13,367 nt of DNA from Pseudomonadota bacterium (lineage in GTDB: Bacteria > Pseudomonadota > Alphaproteobacteria > Acetobacterales > Acetobacteraceae). Location: NCBI GenBank assembly GCA_021780935.1, contig JAJXXT010000107.1, positions 1-13,367 on the forward strand, written 5' to 3'. A program made the translations under genes and the position numbers. Every line of letters begins with the position of its first letter. Positions within the stretch are counted from its first letter, which is position 1. This document shows, one piece after another, positions 1 to 8,131 of this stretch. A model generated the notes under the pieces. It saw nothing but the letters and a program-made list of their open reading frames with translations, did no database searches and was not told where the DNA came from.

Positions 1-327
1 GGCGGCACCGGCGGCGGTGGTGGCGGCGGCTATGTTGGCGGCGGCGGTGGCGGCTACGATGGCGGCGGCGGCGCCAGCGCTTATGGCCTGGGCGGCGTCG
101 GTTATGGCGGCGGCGGTGGTGGCGGCGGCGGGTCCTATCTCGCTACCTCGGTGATCCCCGGCACGGCGATCGAGAATGCCGGCGTGCAGACCGGCGACGG
201 CGAGGTGGTGATTTCGCTCGCCTCGACTACCGCCGTGCCGGAGCCGGCGTCGCTCACCCTGCTGGGCAGCGGCCTCGCCGGGTTGCTGGGATTGCGGCGG
301 CGCAAGGTCCGCCGGCCGCTCGCGTAG
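1..327 (+). CDS. Gly/Tyr-rich PEP-CTERM sorting-domain protein (3' part, 5' end outside window)
   Basis: Frame 1 is open from the window edge to TAG at 325-327, giving 108 residues and no start codon, so the gene is truncated by the window. Residues 1-44 are almost pure glycine with interspersed tyrosines (Y11, Y19, Y28 and Y34, then Y46 just after). A short ordinary segment follows, then a classic PEP-CTERM tail: a PEP triplet at P80-E82 region (bases 238-246), a hydrophobic stretch of about 15 residues, and a basic end (RRRKVRR). Known biology: such tails are recognised by exosortase (EpsH-type) in the inner membrane, and the protein is released to the surface or exopolymer matrix. The glycine-rich body looks like a low-complexity structural or adhesive surface protein; its function is unknown. 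It lies 37 bases upstream of the TPR-sulfotransferase and is probably co-oriented with it in one unit. Confidence 0.85.
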   Translation, partial: GGTGGGGGGGYVGGGGGGYDGGGGASAYGLGGVGYGGGGGGGGGSYLATSVIPGTAIENAGVQTGDGEVVISLASTTAVPEPASLTLLGSGLAGLLGLRRRKVRRPLA

Positions 328-364
328 CATCACCGCTCGCCCGGAGGGACGCGAACAAAACATT

Positions 365-2407
365 ATGAGCGACACCGTCGACTTCGCCGCGACGCTGGCG
401 CAGGCCGAGGCGCTCTGTGCGCGCGGCGCGTTTGCCGAGGTGGTGGCGCTGCTCTCGGTGGTCGCGACGCTGGACGAACCGAATGCCGCCGTCTTCCGCC
501 TGCTCGGCCTCGCCCAGCTTGGTCTCGGCACGGCCGCGGCTTGTCTCGCGACCATGGCGGCGGCGGTGCAGCGCGAGCCGGACGACCCCCAGGTCGCGCT
601 GCTTTACGGCGTCGCCCTGCAGAGTGCTGGACGGATCGCGGAGGCGGCGGCGCAGTATCGCCGCGCAGCCGAAGGCCTGCCGAATGACGCCGCGCCTCTG
701 GTGAACTGGGCGGCGGCACTGATCGCCCTCGGCGATGCCAAAGGTGCGATCCGTGTCGCAAAGAGGGGCCTGTTGCTGGCGCCGCAGATGCCGCAGGCGC
801 ATTACGTGCTGGGACAGGCGCTGCTGGCCGCCGGCCGCTGGGCGGGGGCGCTGGCCGCGTTCAGGCGCAGCACGGATCTCAATCCCCAGTTCGCCGATGG
901 CTGGATCAACGCCGGCCTCGCCGAATACCGGCTCGGCCGGATGGACGCAGCGATGGCCTCGATGTGCGCGGCGCTGCAGGTCGATCCCGACAATGTCAAG
1001 GCGGCAGGCAATCTTGCCGTGTTCATGCGTCTCACCGGCGAACGCGCGGAGGCGGAGCGGATCCTGCGGCAGGTGGCGCGGCTGCCGGCGGGCGTGGACG
1101 CGCGGCTCAGCCTCGCGAGCGACATGCTGCAGGAGGATCGCCACGCCGAGGCGCTGGCGCTGCTGGAAAGCGAGCAGCCCGGTGATCCCGCCCTCGCGAC
1201 GACGTGGCAGTTGCAACTGGCGCTTGCCCTGTTCTCAACCGGCGATCTCGCGCGCGCCCGCGCGGTGCTGGACGCGATCGGGACGCCGCCGCCGCCGCTG
1301 GCGCCGATGCTGATCTGGCGGCGCGTGCTGCTGGCGGAGGCCGAGGGCGACATCGCCGCCGCCACCGCCCTTGCGCGGGAGACGGAGGAGGCGCTGCGGC
1401 GCAACGGGGCGGACATGCTGCCGGAAAACCGCATCATGGCGCATTTCGACCTCGCCAAGTTCTGGTCGCAGCAGGGCGAGCGCCAGCGCGCCTTTGCATT
1501 CTGGGTCAGCGGCCACGCGCTGCTGCGGCGGTTCCAGCCGTTCGCGCGCGCCAATTTCCGGAGCTTCGTCAACGCCTCCATCACCGGCTTCTCCCGCGCG
1601 CGGGTGCACGAAGGGCCGCTCGCATCCAACCGTGACCCCGCGCCGGTGTTCATTGTCGGCATGCCGCGGTCGGGGACCACGCTCGCCGAGCAGATTCTCG
1701 GCGCACATCCGGCGGCGCACGCCGCGGGCGAGCGTCCAGAACTGGGCCGGCTGTTCAGCGCGCTGGGCAAGGGGGCGGACGACGCGGCGGGCGCGCAGCG
1801 TGTCGCCGCGCTCGACACCGAGGCGCTCGACGCGGCGGCGACCCGCTACCTCGCGGAGCTGCACGCGCTGGCGCCCGAGGCGGCGCGGATCGTCGACAAG
1901 ATGCCGGCGAATGCGCTGTATCTCGGCCTGATCACCACGATGCTGCCGCGCGCGCGGATCATCCATTGCGTGCGCGACCCGCGCGATACCGGGTTCTCGA
2001 TCTTCACCTACCGTTTCTACGGCGAACACCCGTACGCGCACGATCTCGGCGATCTCGGCTGGTATATGGCCCAGCACGCGCGGCTGATGGCGCATTGGCA
2101 CGAGGCGTTGCCAACACCGCCGCTGCGCCTGTCGCTGGTGGACTGGGTCGCGGATTTCCAGGGCACGCTGGCACGCGTGCTGGACTATGTCGGGCTGCCG
2201 TACGACCCGGCATGCGAGCGGTTTTTCGAGCAGGAGGGGCCGGTGCGCACCGTAAGCCGCAAGCAGGTGCGCGAACCGGTGAATGCGCGCGGGCTCGGCC
2301 GATGGAAGCCGTATGCCGCGCAGCTGGCGCCCATGATCGCGGAACTGGCGAAATTGCTAGGGCCATCCGACGACGAGATTCTTCGCTCCCGAACGCAGCC
2401 GAGGTGA
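365..2407 (+). CDS. TPR-repeat sulfotransferase (Sulfotransfer_3 type, TPST-like)
   Basis: This 680-residue protein has two parts. Residues about 38-245 form five or six tetratricopeptide repeats, with degenerate helical repeats to about 400. Residues about 420-670 are a PAPS-dependent sulfotransferase. Visible motifs are the 5'-phosphosulfate loop MPRSGTT (433-439), a Glu in AAGERPE (E456) at the position of the catalytic base in tyrosylprotein sulfotransferases, DKMPANALYLGLI (from D511), and the 3'-phosphate motif HCVRDPRDTGFSIF (534 onward). No signal peptide or membrane segment is seen, so it should be cytosolic. The family transfers sulfate from PAPS to hydroxyls, and TPR-fused members are common in Proteobacteria with mostly unknown acceptors. 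The start at 365 is the first in-frame ATG. The nearest Shine-Dalgarno-like GGAGGG (343-348) is 16 bases away, which is unusually far. The protein lies 37 bases downstream of the PEP-CTERM gene. Confidence 0.9.
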   Translation: MSDTVDFAATLAQAEALCARGAFAEVVALLSVVATLDEPNAAVFRLLGLAQLGLGTAAACLATMAAAVQREPDDPQVALLYGVALQSAGRIAEAAAQYRRAAEGLPNDAAPLVNWAAALIALGDAKGAIRVAKRGLLLAPQMPQAHYVLGQALLAAGRWAGALAAFRRSTDLNPQFADGWINAGLAEYRLGRMDAAMASMCAALQVDPDNVKAAGNLAVFMRLTGERAEAERILRQVARLPAGVDARLSLASDMLQEDRHAEALALLESEQPGDPALATTWQLQLALALFSTGDLARARAVLDAIGTPPPPLAPMLIWRRVLLAEAEGDIAAATALARETEEALRRNGADMLPENRIMAHFDLAKFWSQQGERQRAFAFWVSGHALLRRFQPFARANFRSFVNASITGFSRARVHEGPLASNRDPAPVFIVGMPRSGTTLAEQILGAHPAAHAAGERPELGRLFSALGKGADDAAGAQRVAALDTEALDAAATRYLAELHALAPEAARIVDKMPANALYLGLITTMLPRARIIHCVRDPRDTGFSIFTYRFYGEHPYAHDLGDLGWYMAQHARLMAHWHEALPTPPLRLSLVDWVADFQGTLARVLDYVGLPYDPACERFFEQEGPVRTVSRKQVREPVNARGLGRWKPYAAQLAPMIAELAKLLGPSDDEILRSRTQPR

Positions 2408-2540
2408 CGGCGGAGCGCGCGATGCCCGAAAATCCCCGCGGACATGGAGCGGCGCGGACGCGGTCCGAGGGATGCGGGCATCGGCCTCGGCACTATGGTC
2501 GGTCCGGCAGCCGTTTCGTTCAGGGCCGTATTCCCGCGGC
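2408..2540. other. Convergent intergenic region with long-range inverted repeat
   Basis: This 133-base gap separates the sulfotransferase stop (+) from the livF stop (-). It holds a perfect 9-bp inverted repeat, CGATGCCCG at 2420-2428 and CGGGCATCG at 2475-2483. The 46-base loop contains a small hairpin (CGGAC, loop GCG, GTCCG, 2455-2467). There is no T-run on either side, so a standard intrinsic terminator is not supported. A structured bidirectional transcription end is possible. Confidence 0.35.
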
Positions 2541-3302
2541 CTACGCTTCGTCGCTTTCTGGTGCTGCGGACCAGATGGTGGCGTCGCGCATGCCGATATA
2601 GGCGGCGATGACGCGCGGATCCTCGGCAAGGGTCTTGGCCGGACCGCGCAAGGTCAGGCGGCCATCCTCGCAGACCGCCGCGTGCCGCGCGAACCGCAGG
2701 GCGGCGCGGGCATTCTGCTCGGCAACCAGGACCGCCAGGCCGCCGTCCAGCAGGCGCGAGAGGGACGCGTAGAGCTCGGCGATGACGCGCGGGGCCAGGC
2801 CCGTCGAGGGTTCATCTAGAACCAGCAGCTTGGGGCGGCCCATCAGCGCGCGCGCGATCGCCACCATTTGCTGCTCGCCGCCGGAGAGCAGGCCGCAGCG
2901 CGTATCGCGCAGCGGCCGAAGCTTGGGGAAGATCGCGAACATCTCGCTCCGCCGTTCGCGACGGACGGAGGCCGGTTCGCGCGCGGCGCCAAGCTCCAGC
3001 GTGTCGGCCACGCTCAGCATCGGAAAGAGTTGGCGCCCTTCCGGTGCGTAGCCGATGCCCAGCCGGGCGCGCGCGTGGATATCGAACCCGTCGAGGCGCG
3101 TGCCAGCGAAGCGGATCTGCCCGCCGAGCAGTGGAATCTCTCCCATGATGGCACGCAGCAGGGTCGATTTGCCGGCGCCGTTTGCGCCGATGATGGCCAG
3201 GGTCTCGCCGTGGCCGAGCGCGAGATCCACCGCGTGCAGCGCTGGCACGCGACCATAGCCCGCGCTGACGCCTTCGAGTCGTAGCACTTCAGGCGGCGAC
3301 AT
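2541..3302 (-). CDS. livF: Branched-chain amino acid-type ABC transporter ATPase, LivF family
   Basis: This 253-residue protein is of normal length for LivF and is cytosolic, associated with the LivHM permeases. It has all ABC ATPase motifs: Walker A GANGAGKS, a Q-loop-region segment GYAPEGRQLFPMLSV typical of LivF, signature LSGGEQQ, Walker B LLVLDEPSTGLAP, and an AEQN segment at the H-loop position. In LivF the switch residue there is usually Q or H; Q is seen here. ATG at 3302 is preceded by GGAGGA with 8 bases spacing on the minus strand. The gene starts inside the end of the LivM-LivG fusion (14-base overlap), so translation is probably coupled. The family imports branched-chain amino acids, amides, urea or aromatic and alicyclic acids. 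The neighbouring catabolic genes suggest a carbon source rather than leucine. It is the last gene of the operon. Confidence 0.93.
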   Translation of the reverse strand: MSPPEVLRLEGVSAGYGRVPALHAVDLALGHGETLAIIGANGAGKSTLLRAIMGEIPLLGGQIRFAGTRLDGFDIHARARLGIGYAPEGRQLFPMLSVADTLELGAAREPASVRRERRSEMFAIFPKLRPLRDTRCGLLSGGEQQMVAIARALMGRPKLLVLDEPSTGLAPRVIAELYASLSRLLDGGLAVLVAEQNARAALRFARHAAVCEDGRLTLRGPAKTLAEDPRVIAAYIGMRDATIWSAAPESDEA

Positions 3303-5016
3303 CGGCCGCGTCCTCCAGCTCGACCCCGAGATAGGCGGTGATCACCGCGGGATCATTGAGTACGGCGTGCGGATGCCCCTCGGCGATGGTGACGCCGAAA
3401 TCGAGGACCTGCACCCGCGCAGCCAGCGGAGCGATCGCCGGCAGCACATGTTCGATCGCCACCACCGCGCACCCGCCCGCCATTGCGTGGCGGAGTGCAG
3501 CGTGGACCCGCGCGATCTCCTCGGCCGACATCCCCGCCATCGCCTCGTCGAGCAGCAGCACCTTGGGTTGCAGGGCGAGCGCACGGGCGATCTCCAGCAG
3601 GCGCTGGCGGCCAGGGGGTAACGTCTCGGGCACCTCTCGCCACTGCTCGAGCAGGCCCACTTGGGCCAGGATGCGCGCCGCCTCGGTCCGCGCTCGGCGT
3701 CGGTTCCGATGCAACGACAGGGCGGCGAGCAGGACGGTTTCCCAGACGGTGAGGGACGCGAACAGCCGGCTGGTCTGGAAGGTGCGGGCAATGCCGGAGC
3801 GGGCGAGCCGCTCGGGGCGAAGGGGGGGCAGGCGCTTGCCGTCGAAAACGATATGGCCCGTCGCCGGGCGCGCGAAGGCCGAGATCAGGTTGAAGAGCGT
3901 GCTCTTGCCGGCGCCGTTCGGGCCGATGACCGCGAGCATCTCGGCCGGGTAGGCGACCAGATCCACTGCTTTCACGGCGAGCACGCCACCGAAGCGAATG
4001 CCGAGATTGAAGCAGCGCAGCACTGGGGCGCGCTTGTCGGGCATGGCCGGGGCCGTCGCCGGCTCGGCGGTGACCGCTGGCGGCGGCGCCCAGACCGGGG
4101 TCCGTCGCAGTACGCCACGCCGCGCGAGCGCTGCCATCGCACCGCCTGGCATCGCCACCGCGATCAGTATGGTGAGCCCCCCGAGCACGATCTGCTGCTC
4201 CATCGGAAACCGGGCCCAGAGAAAGGTGCTGAGAACCGAGATGGTCGCGCCGCCAACCAGCGGCCCCCAGACCGTGCCGATGCCGCCGGCGGTGACCATC
4301 AGCACGCTCTGCAGCTCGATCGTTCCGTTGAACGCGCTGGACGGGTCGAGATAGCCGAGATTCCACGCGTACAACGCTCCGCCAACCGCGGCGAGCGCGG
4401 CGCTGAGACAGAAGGCGAGCACCTTCACCGACCAGACATGCACCCCGGAGGCACTCGCCGCGACGGCATCGTCGCGGATCGCCAGCAGCCGCAGCCCGAA
4501 CCGGCTGCGCAGCATCAGCCATGTGGCAGCGAGCGCGGCAGCGGCGACGAGCAGCATCACGGCGGCACAGATGTGCGGATCCTCCGCGGCATCGAAGGAC
4601 ATCCCCATCGGTCCGCCGGTGACGCGCATCGCGCTGACCGATATCTGCAGGATGCGGGCGAGACCGAACATGCCGAGGGCGAAGAAGATACCGCTGAGCC
4701 GCAGCATGATCAGGCCGAGCGGAAGCGCGAGAATGATGGCGCCGAGAGCGGCCGCGGCAATCGCCATTGGCCAGGGCAGCGCCAGCCGCGTCGTCGCCAG
4801 GGCCGCGACATAGGCCCCGACTCCGAAGAAACTGACCTGGCCGAAGGAAACGTAGCCGGTAAACCCGCCGATCACGTTCCAGCCGATGGCCAGCAGGATT
4901 GCGAGACCGGCATTGAAGAGCGTCTGTGCCAGGTAGGCGCTGCCAGAGCGGGTGATGACGAGCGCGAGAAGGAGCAGCGTGCCCAGAAAGACCGCTTCGA
5001 TCAGCCGATCCCTCAT
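3289..5016 (-). CDS. Fused LivM permease-LivG ATPase of a branched-chain amino acid-type ABC importer
   Basis: This single 575-residue protein combines a LivM-type inner-membrane permease (residues about 1-310, many hydrophobic helices, with the family segment NVIGGFTGYVSFGQVSFFGVG) with a LivG-type ATPase (about 333-575), joined by a Pro/Ala-rich linker. ATPase motifs are Walker A GPNGAGKST (365-373, K371), Q-loop ARTFQTSRLF, Walker B VLLLDEAMAGMS and H-loop IEHVL. The signature reads LPPGRQRLLEIARAL, with Pro where LSGGQ-type motifs have Ser, and the D-loop region has DEA instead of DEP; the catalytic Glu remains. The start at 5016 overlaps the LivH stop by 4 bases (ATGA). In-frame codons continue upstream to 6000, but that extension only reads livH in the wrong frame. 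LivM-LivG fusions are known in Proteobacteria; here the other ATPase (LivF) has a canonical signature. Confidence 0.92.
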   Translation of the reverse strand: MRDRLIEAVFLGTLLLLALVITRSGSAYLAQTLFNAGLAILLAIGWNVIGGFTGYVSFGQVSFFGVGAYVAALATTRLALPWPMAIAAAALGAIILALPLGLIMLRLSGIFFALGMFGLARILQISVSAMRVTGGPMGMSFDAAEDPHICAAVMLLVAAAALAATWLMLRSRFGLRLLAIRDDAVAASASGVHVWSVKVLAFCLSAALAAVGGALYAWNLGYLDPSSAFNGTIELQSVLMVTAGGIGTVWGPLVGGATISVLSTFLWARFPMEQQIVLGGLTILIAVAMPGGAMAALARRGVLRRTPVWAPPPAVTAEPATAPAMPDKRAPVLRCFNLGIRFGGVLAVKAVDLVAYPAEMLAVIGPNGAGKSTLFNLISAFARPATGHIVFDGKRLPPLRPERLARSGIARTFQTSRLFASLTVWETVLLAALSLHRNRRRARTEAARILAQVGLLEQWREVPETLPPGRQRLLEIARALALQPKVLLLDEAMAGMSAEEIARVHAALRHAMAGGCAVVAIEHVLPAIAPLAARVQVLDFGVTIAEGHPHAVLNDPAVITAYLGVELEDAADVAA

Positions 5017-5885
5017 ACGCGCCCTGCCTGGCCCAGCAATCCTTGCGGGCGCACGACAAGCACGGCGATGAACACGATATAGATGACTGCTGCCGCGGCG
5101 TTGGAGCCGAGATAGAACTGCGCGAACACTTCGGTCAGTCCGAGCAGTTCCGCCGCCAGCCAGGCGCCGGCGTAGTTGCCGAGCCCGCCCAGCGCAATCA
5201 GCGTGAAGGCGTGCACGGTCAACTCGCCCCCGGTCGAGGTCTGGAACGGGATCAGCGTGATCACCAGCGCACCCGCGCCGCCGGCCATGGCCGAACCGAG
5301 ACCGAACGCCAGCATACGGACGCGCCGTACATCGATCCCGCAGCTCGCCGCGCCGAGCGCGGATTGCGCCGTCGCATGGAGCGATTTGCCGGTGATGGTG
5401 GTGGTCAGCCAGAGATGGATCAGGAGCGTGGTGGCGAACGCGGCAAGGGAGGCGGCGAGCAGCCCGGCTGGGATCGCGATCGGCCCGGCCTGCACCGCGC
5501 CCTCCAGGAACGGCACCGATTGGAACTGCGACCCCCAGACCAGGAAGCTGGCATTGGCGACGACGTAGGAGAGGCCGAAGGTTGCCAGCAGGGTGCGCAG
5601 CTCGCCTTCGGAGCCCGCTGCGGTGATGTGTTCGAGCAGCCCGAATTGCACGCCCGCGCCGATGGTGAACATCACCAGCGCGGCGATCGGGAAGGCGGCC
5701 AGCGGGTTCAGTCCGACCTCGGCGAAGAGGCTGAGCGCGAGCAGGCCACCGAGAACGATGAAGTCGCCATGAGCAAGGTTGACCACTTTCATGACGCCGT
5801 AGATGAGGTTGAGCCCGGTCGCCATGAGCAGATAGACGCCGCCCCAGAGCAGCCCGAGAATCGCGAGCGTGATGACGGTCAGCAT
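5013..5885 (-). CDS. livH: Branched-chain amino acid-type ABC transporter permease, LivH family
   Basis: This 290-residue, highly hydrophobic protein is of typical LivH length, with about eight predicted membrane helices. Recognisable LivH segments are GLNLIYGVMKVVNLAHGDFIVLGG at the second helix (residues about 24-47) and GGLGNYAGAWLAAELLGLTEVF near the C-terminus, including the GGLG-N-GA loop that contacts the ATPase in this family. The protein forms the inner-membrane channel together with the LivM part of the next gene, which it overlaps by 4 bases. It begins 33 bases after the binding-protein stop. A weak purine-rich stretch (GGGGAA) lies about 12 bases before the ATG at 5885, so this start is less secure than the others. 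No key element is missing. The substrate cannot be told from the permease. Confidence 0.92.
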   Translation of the reverse strand: MLTVITLAILGLLWGGVYLLMATGLNLIYGVMKVVNLAHGDFIVLGGLLALSLFAEVGLNPLAAFPIAALVMFTIGAGVQFGLLEHITAAGSEGELRTLLATFGLSYVVANASFLVWGSQFQSVPFLEGAVQAGPIAIPAGLLAASLAAFATTLLIHLWLTTTITGKSLHATAQSALGAASCGIDVRRVRMLAFGLGSAMAGGAGALVITLIPFQTSTGGELTVHAFTLIALGGLGNYAGAWLAAELLGLTEVFAQFYLGSNAAAAVIYIVFIAVLVVRPQGLLGQAGRV

Positions 5886-5918
5886 CGGCGATGGCGTTCC
5901 CCGTCGGTGCTCGGCCGT

Positions 5919-7124
5919 CTACCAGGCGGGGTGAGGCAGCGCAGGGGCCGCGGTCTGCTGCTCCGCCGGCCATACGAGTTCCTGCTTGCCGTGCTGCCAT
6001 TGCAGCGCATAGCTCGTGTAGCCGATCTGGACGCCGGTCTTGTCGAGATGGAATTCGCCGGCAACCGTGGGCGCGGTCGTTGCCAGCAGCGTATCGCGGA
6101 TCTTCGTCTGATCGAGGCTGCCGACCTTGTTCACCGCAGCGGCGAGCACGTTGAGGCTGGCATAGGCGACGGCGGCGTGATAGTCGGGCGCGCGGCCGAA
6201 CATCGCCGTGAACGCCTGCACGAATTCGACATTGCCGGCGGTCTTCAGCGTCGGAAAATAGAGCGTGGTGCCGAACACGCCTTCGGCCGTGTCACCGAGG
6301 CCCTTGTGGAATTCCGGCTCGACCGGACCGATGCTGAAGGCGAACATCTTTGCCGCGATCCTCTGCGACTTCGCCGCCCGCATGATGCCCTCGGAATCGG
6401 CGAGATAGGTGGCGCCGACGATCATGTCCGGATGGGAGGCGCCGGCTTTCAGCACGAGCGCACTGAAATCGGTCATCGTCGGCGCGAAGGTTTCGTCGAA
6501 CACGATGCGCAGGCCGCGCCGGGCCGCTTCGGCGCGGACGCCGGCGGCAAGCTGCTGGGGAAACTGCGTGTCCTGCTCCAGCAGCGCGATGGTCTTGTAG
6601 CCTTTCGCGGCGGCGAGATCGATGACCGGAACCATGTAGCGCGCAGTCTGCGTCATCGCCTGCAGGAGATAAGGAAAGCGGCCGCTGAACGCCTCGGTGT
6701 TCGCCGCCAGGCTCGGCATCACCTTCTTCGCACGGTTGACGATGGGCGCGACGGCGGAGGTGAGATCGGTCTGGTAGGGGCTGACGAGGAGATCGACACG
6801 GTCGTCGGTGAGCAGCTTCTGGTAGAGCTGCACTGCGGTCGAAGGATTGCCCTGATCATCGTACGCGACGAGTTCGACCGGCCGCCCGAGCAGCCCGCCG
6901 GCGGCGTTGATCCGCGCGACGGCGAGTTTGTAGCCCTGCAGCTCGAACAGCGCCGGCGGAGAATAGGGTCCGGTCTCGGTGATCGAGAGGCCAATGCGGA
7001 TCGGCGCCTCGGCCGCCCAGCCTTCAGTCGATCGGCCATCGGTGGCGATCAGCATGCCAAGGACGCTGAGGGCGGCGAGACCGACCGCCGATCGCCTGGC
7101 GCGGCGCGCTGCTGTCTTCGGCAT
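5919..7124 (-). CDS. Periplasmic substrate-binding protein of branched-chain amino acid-type ABC importer (LivK-like)
   Basis: This 401-residue protein belongs to the Peripla_BP_6 (type I periplasmic binding) family. The chosen ATG at 7124 has a strong GGGGAGGA Shine-Dalgarno 5-6 bases upstream. It is followed by a basic N-terminus with two Arg pairs (ARRARRSAVG), a hydrophobic core, and a likely cleavage site near GWAAEA around residue 38-40, so the protein is exported; a Tat route is possible but the motif is imperfect. The mature part opens with the family pattern IRIGLSITETGPYSPPALFE and continues with INAAGGLLGRPVELVAYDDQ. The segment LVSPYQTDLTSAVAPIV is the usual first ligand-contacting region. 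A longer in-frame start at 7256 would remove the signal peptide from the N-terminus and is rejected. It is the first gene of the liv cluster, 144 bases downstream of iclR. Ligand unknown; an organic acid or cyclic ketone is my inference from the divergent catabolic genes. Confidence 0.9.
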   Translation of the reverse strand: MPKTAARRARRSAVGLAALSVLGMLIATDGRSTEGWAAEAPIRIGLSITETGPYSPPALFELQGYKLAVARINAAGGLLGRPVELVAYDDQGNPSTAVQLYQKLLTDDRVDLLVSPYQTDLTSAVAPIVNRAKKVMPSLAANTEAFSGRFPYLLQAMTQTARYMVPVIDLAAAKGYKTIALLEQDTQFPQQLAAGVRAEAARRGLRIVFDETFAPTMTDFSALVLKAGASHPDMIVGATYLADSEGIMRAAKSQRIAAKMFAFSIGPVEPEFHKGLGDTAEGVFGTTLYFPTLKTAGNVEFVQAFTAMFGRAPDYHAAVAYASLNVLAAAVNKVGSLDQTKIRDTLLATTAPTVAGEFHLDKTGVQIGYTSYALQWQHGKQELVWPAEQQTAAPALPHPAW

Positions 7125-7216
7125 TGATATCCTCCCCGCGACGATCGGCCGCTCCAGCCTGGACCTGGATGATCCTGTTGCCCAAGCATCGCCGAAGCGG
7201 GGAGGGCGCGCAATCA

Positions 7217-7249
7217 GAAATTTCACGATGGCAAATACACTGCGACCAA
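7217..7249 (-). promoter_or_regulatory. Possible liv operon promoter with palindromic operator
   Basis: In the 144-base gap between iclR and the binding-protein gene, the minus strand reads TTGGTC (7249-7244), 18 bases, then TGAAAT (7225-7220): a weak -35/-10 pair. The -10 overlaps the 8-bp palindrome GAAATTTC (7217-7224), the most AT-rich spot nearby and a possible IclR-family half-site. The rest of the gap shows only the Shine-Dalgarno of the next gene. Readthrough from iclR is equally possible. Confidence 0.25.
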
Positions 7250-7268
7250 TCCGCAAGGATCTTCGCAG

Positions 7269-8096
7269 TCAGCCCTCCTCGGGCCCCGCTCCGGGCGTCG
7301 TGAAGCCGAGCTCGCTCGACAGCTGGTCGGCGGCGGCGCGTACCAGCGTCGCGCACTCCTGCAGCCGGGCCAGCGAGAGCCGCCAGATCGGCCCGGAGAT
7401 GCCGAGCGCGCCGGCGACGAGGCCGGTGAAGTCGCGCACCGGCACGGCGACGCAGCGCACCTCCGGGTCGAACTCGCCATCGTCGAAGGCGATCCCGTCC
7501 CGTCGGACCTCCTCGAGTTGGCGCCGCAGCCGCTCGGGCTCGACGGTTGTGTGCGGCGACAGCGGGCGCAACTCGGTCGTGGCGAGGTAGCGGTCGAGCT
7601 GCGACGGCGCCAGCGCGGCGAGGAGCGCCTTGCCGAGTCCGGTGCAATAGGCCGGACGCAGCGGCCCGACGCTGCTCGCCATCTGGAAGGCGCCCGCGCC
7701 CTGGGTTTTCGCCAGCACGACAACACTGCCACCGGACCAGACTCCGAAATGCCCGGTCTCGCCGGTGACGGCCGAGAGATTTTCGAGCACGGGCGTGGCG
7801 AGGCTGATCAGTTCGACCTCGTCGCGCGCGGCGGCGGCAAGGGCGAAGAGCGGGCGGCCGATGCGGTAGCGTCGCCCTTCCCGCATCTGCCGCACATAGC
7901 CGCGCGCGACCATGGTCTGCACGAGATGGAACACGGTGCTGGTGTGCAGCCCGAGACGCTTGCTCAGTTCGGCGAGGGTGACGCCGTCGCGGCTGCGGGC
8001 GACCTCCTCGAGGATGGCGAAGGCGCGCTCGATGGACTGGATGCCGCCGCGCTCGCGGCTCCGTCCCTCATCCGCCGCGTCCGCCGCTGCCGCCAT
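7269..8096 (-). CDS. IclR-family transcriptional regulator
   Basis: This 275-residue protein has the normal two-domain IclR layout. Residues about 19-80 are a winged helix-turn-helix (IQSIERAFAILEEVAR, then LAELSKRLGLHTSTVFHLVQ as the recognition region). Residues about 90-265 are the effector domain, with the family stretch AYCTGLGKALLAAL and the later pattern GIAFDDGEFDPEVRCVAVPV containing the conserved region around the ligand pocket. The chosen ATG at 8096 has GGGGAGGA about 7-9 bases upstream; longer in-frame extensions to 8978 run across the divergent gene and are rejected. The gene is transcribed away from the ThDP-cupin-FAD cluster and in the same direction as the liv genes, so it is placed to control both sides. 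IclR regulators usually respond to a pathway substrate or intermediate; the ligand is not deducible here. Confidence 0.93.
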   Translation of the reverse strand: MAAAADAADEGRSRERGGIQSIERAFAILEEVARSRDGVTLAELSKRLGLHTSTVFHLVQTMVARGYVRQMREGRRYRIGRPLFALAAAARDEVELISLATPVLENLSAVTGETGHFGVWSGGSVVVLAKTQGAGAFQMASSVGPLRPAYCTGLGKALLAALAPSQLDRYLATTELRPLSPHTTVEPERLRRQLEEVRRDGIAFDDGEFDPEVRCVAVPVRDFTGLVAGALGISGPIWRLSLARLQECATLVRAAADQLSSELGFTTPGAGPEEG

Positions 8097-8131
8097 AGTC
8101 GGATCCTCCCCCTGCCTGCCGTGCCGGACAT

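Noticed and set aside
1..140. Simple GGC/GGT repeat as a non-coding microsatellite
   Set aside because: The frame is continuous into a recognisable PEP-CTERM tail, so it is the glycine-rich coding part of a protein.
5017..6000. N-terminal extension of the LivM-LivG fusion to 903 residues
   Set aside because: The extension reads livH in another frame and gives a non-membrane Arg-rich sequence; the ATGA overlap at 5013-5016 marks the real start.
5043..7127. Long plus-strand open frame (694 codons) opposite livH and the binding protein
   Set aside because: Low-complexity charged translation with no family resemblance, fully antisense to two well-supported genes.
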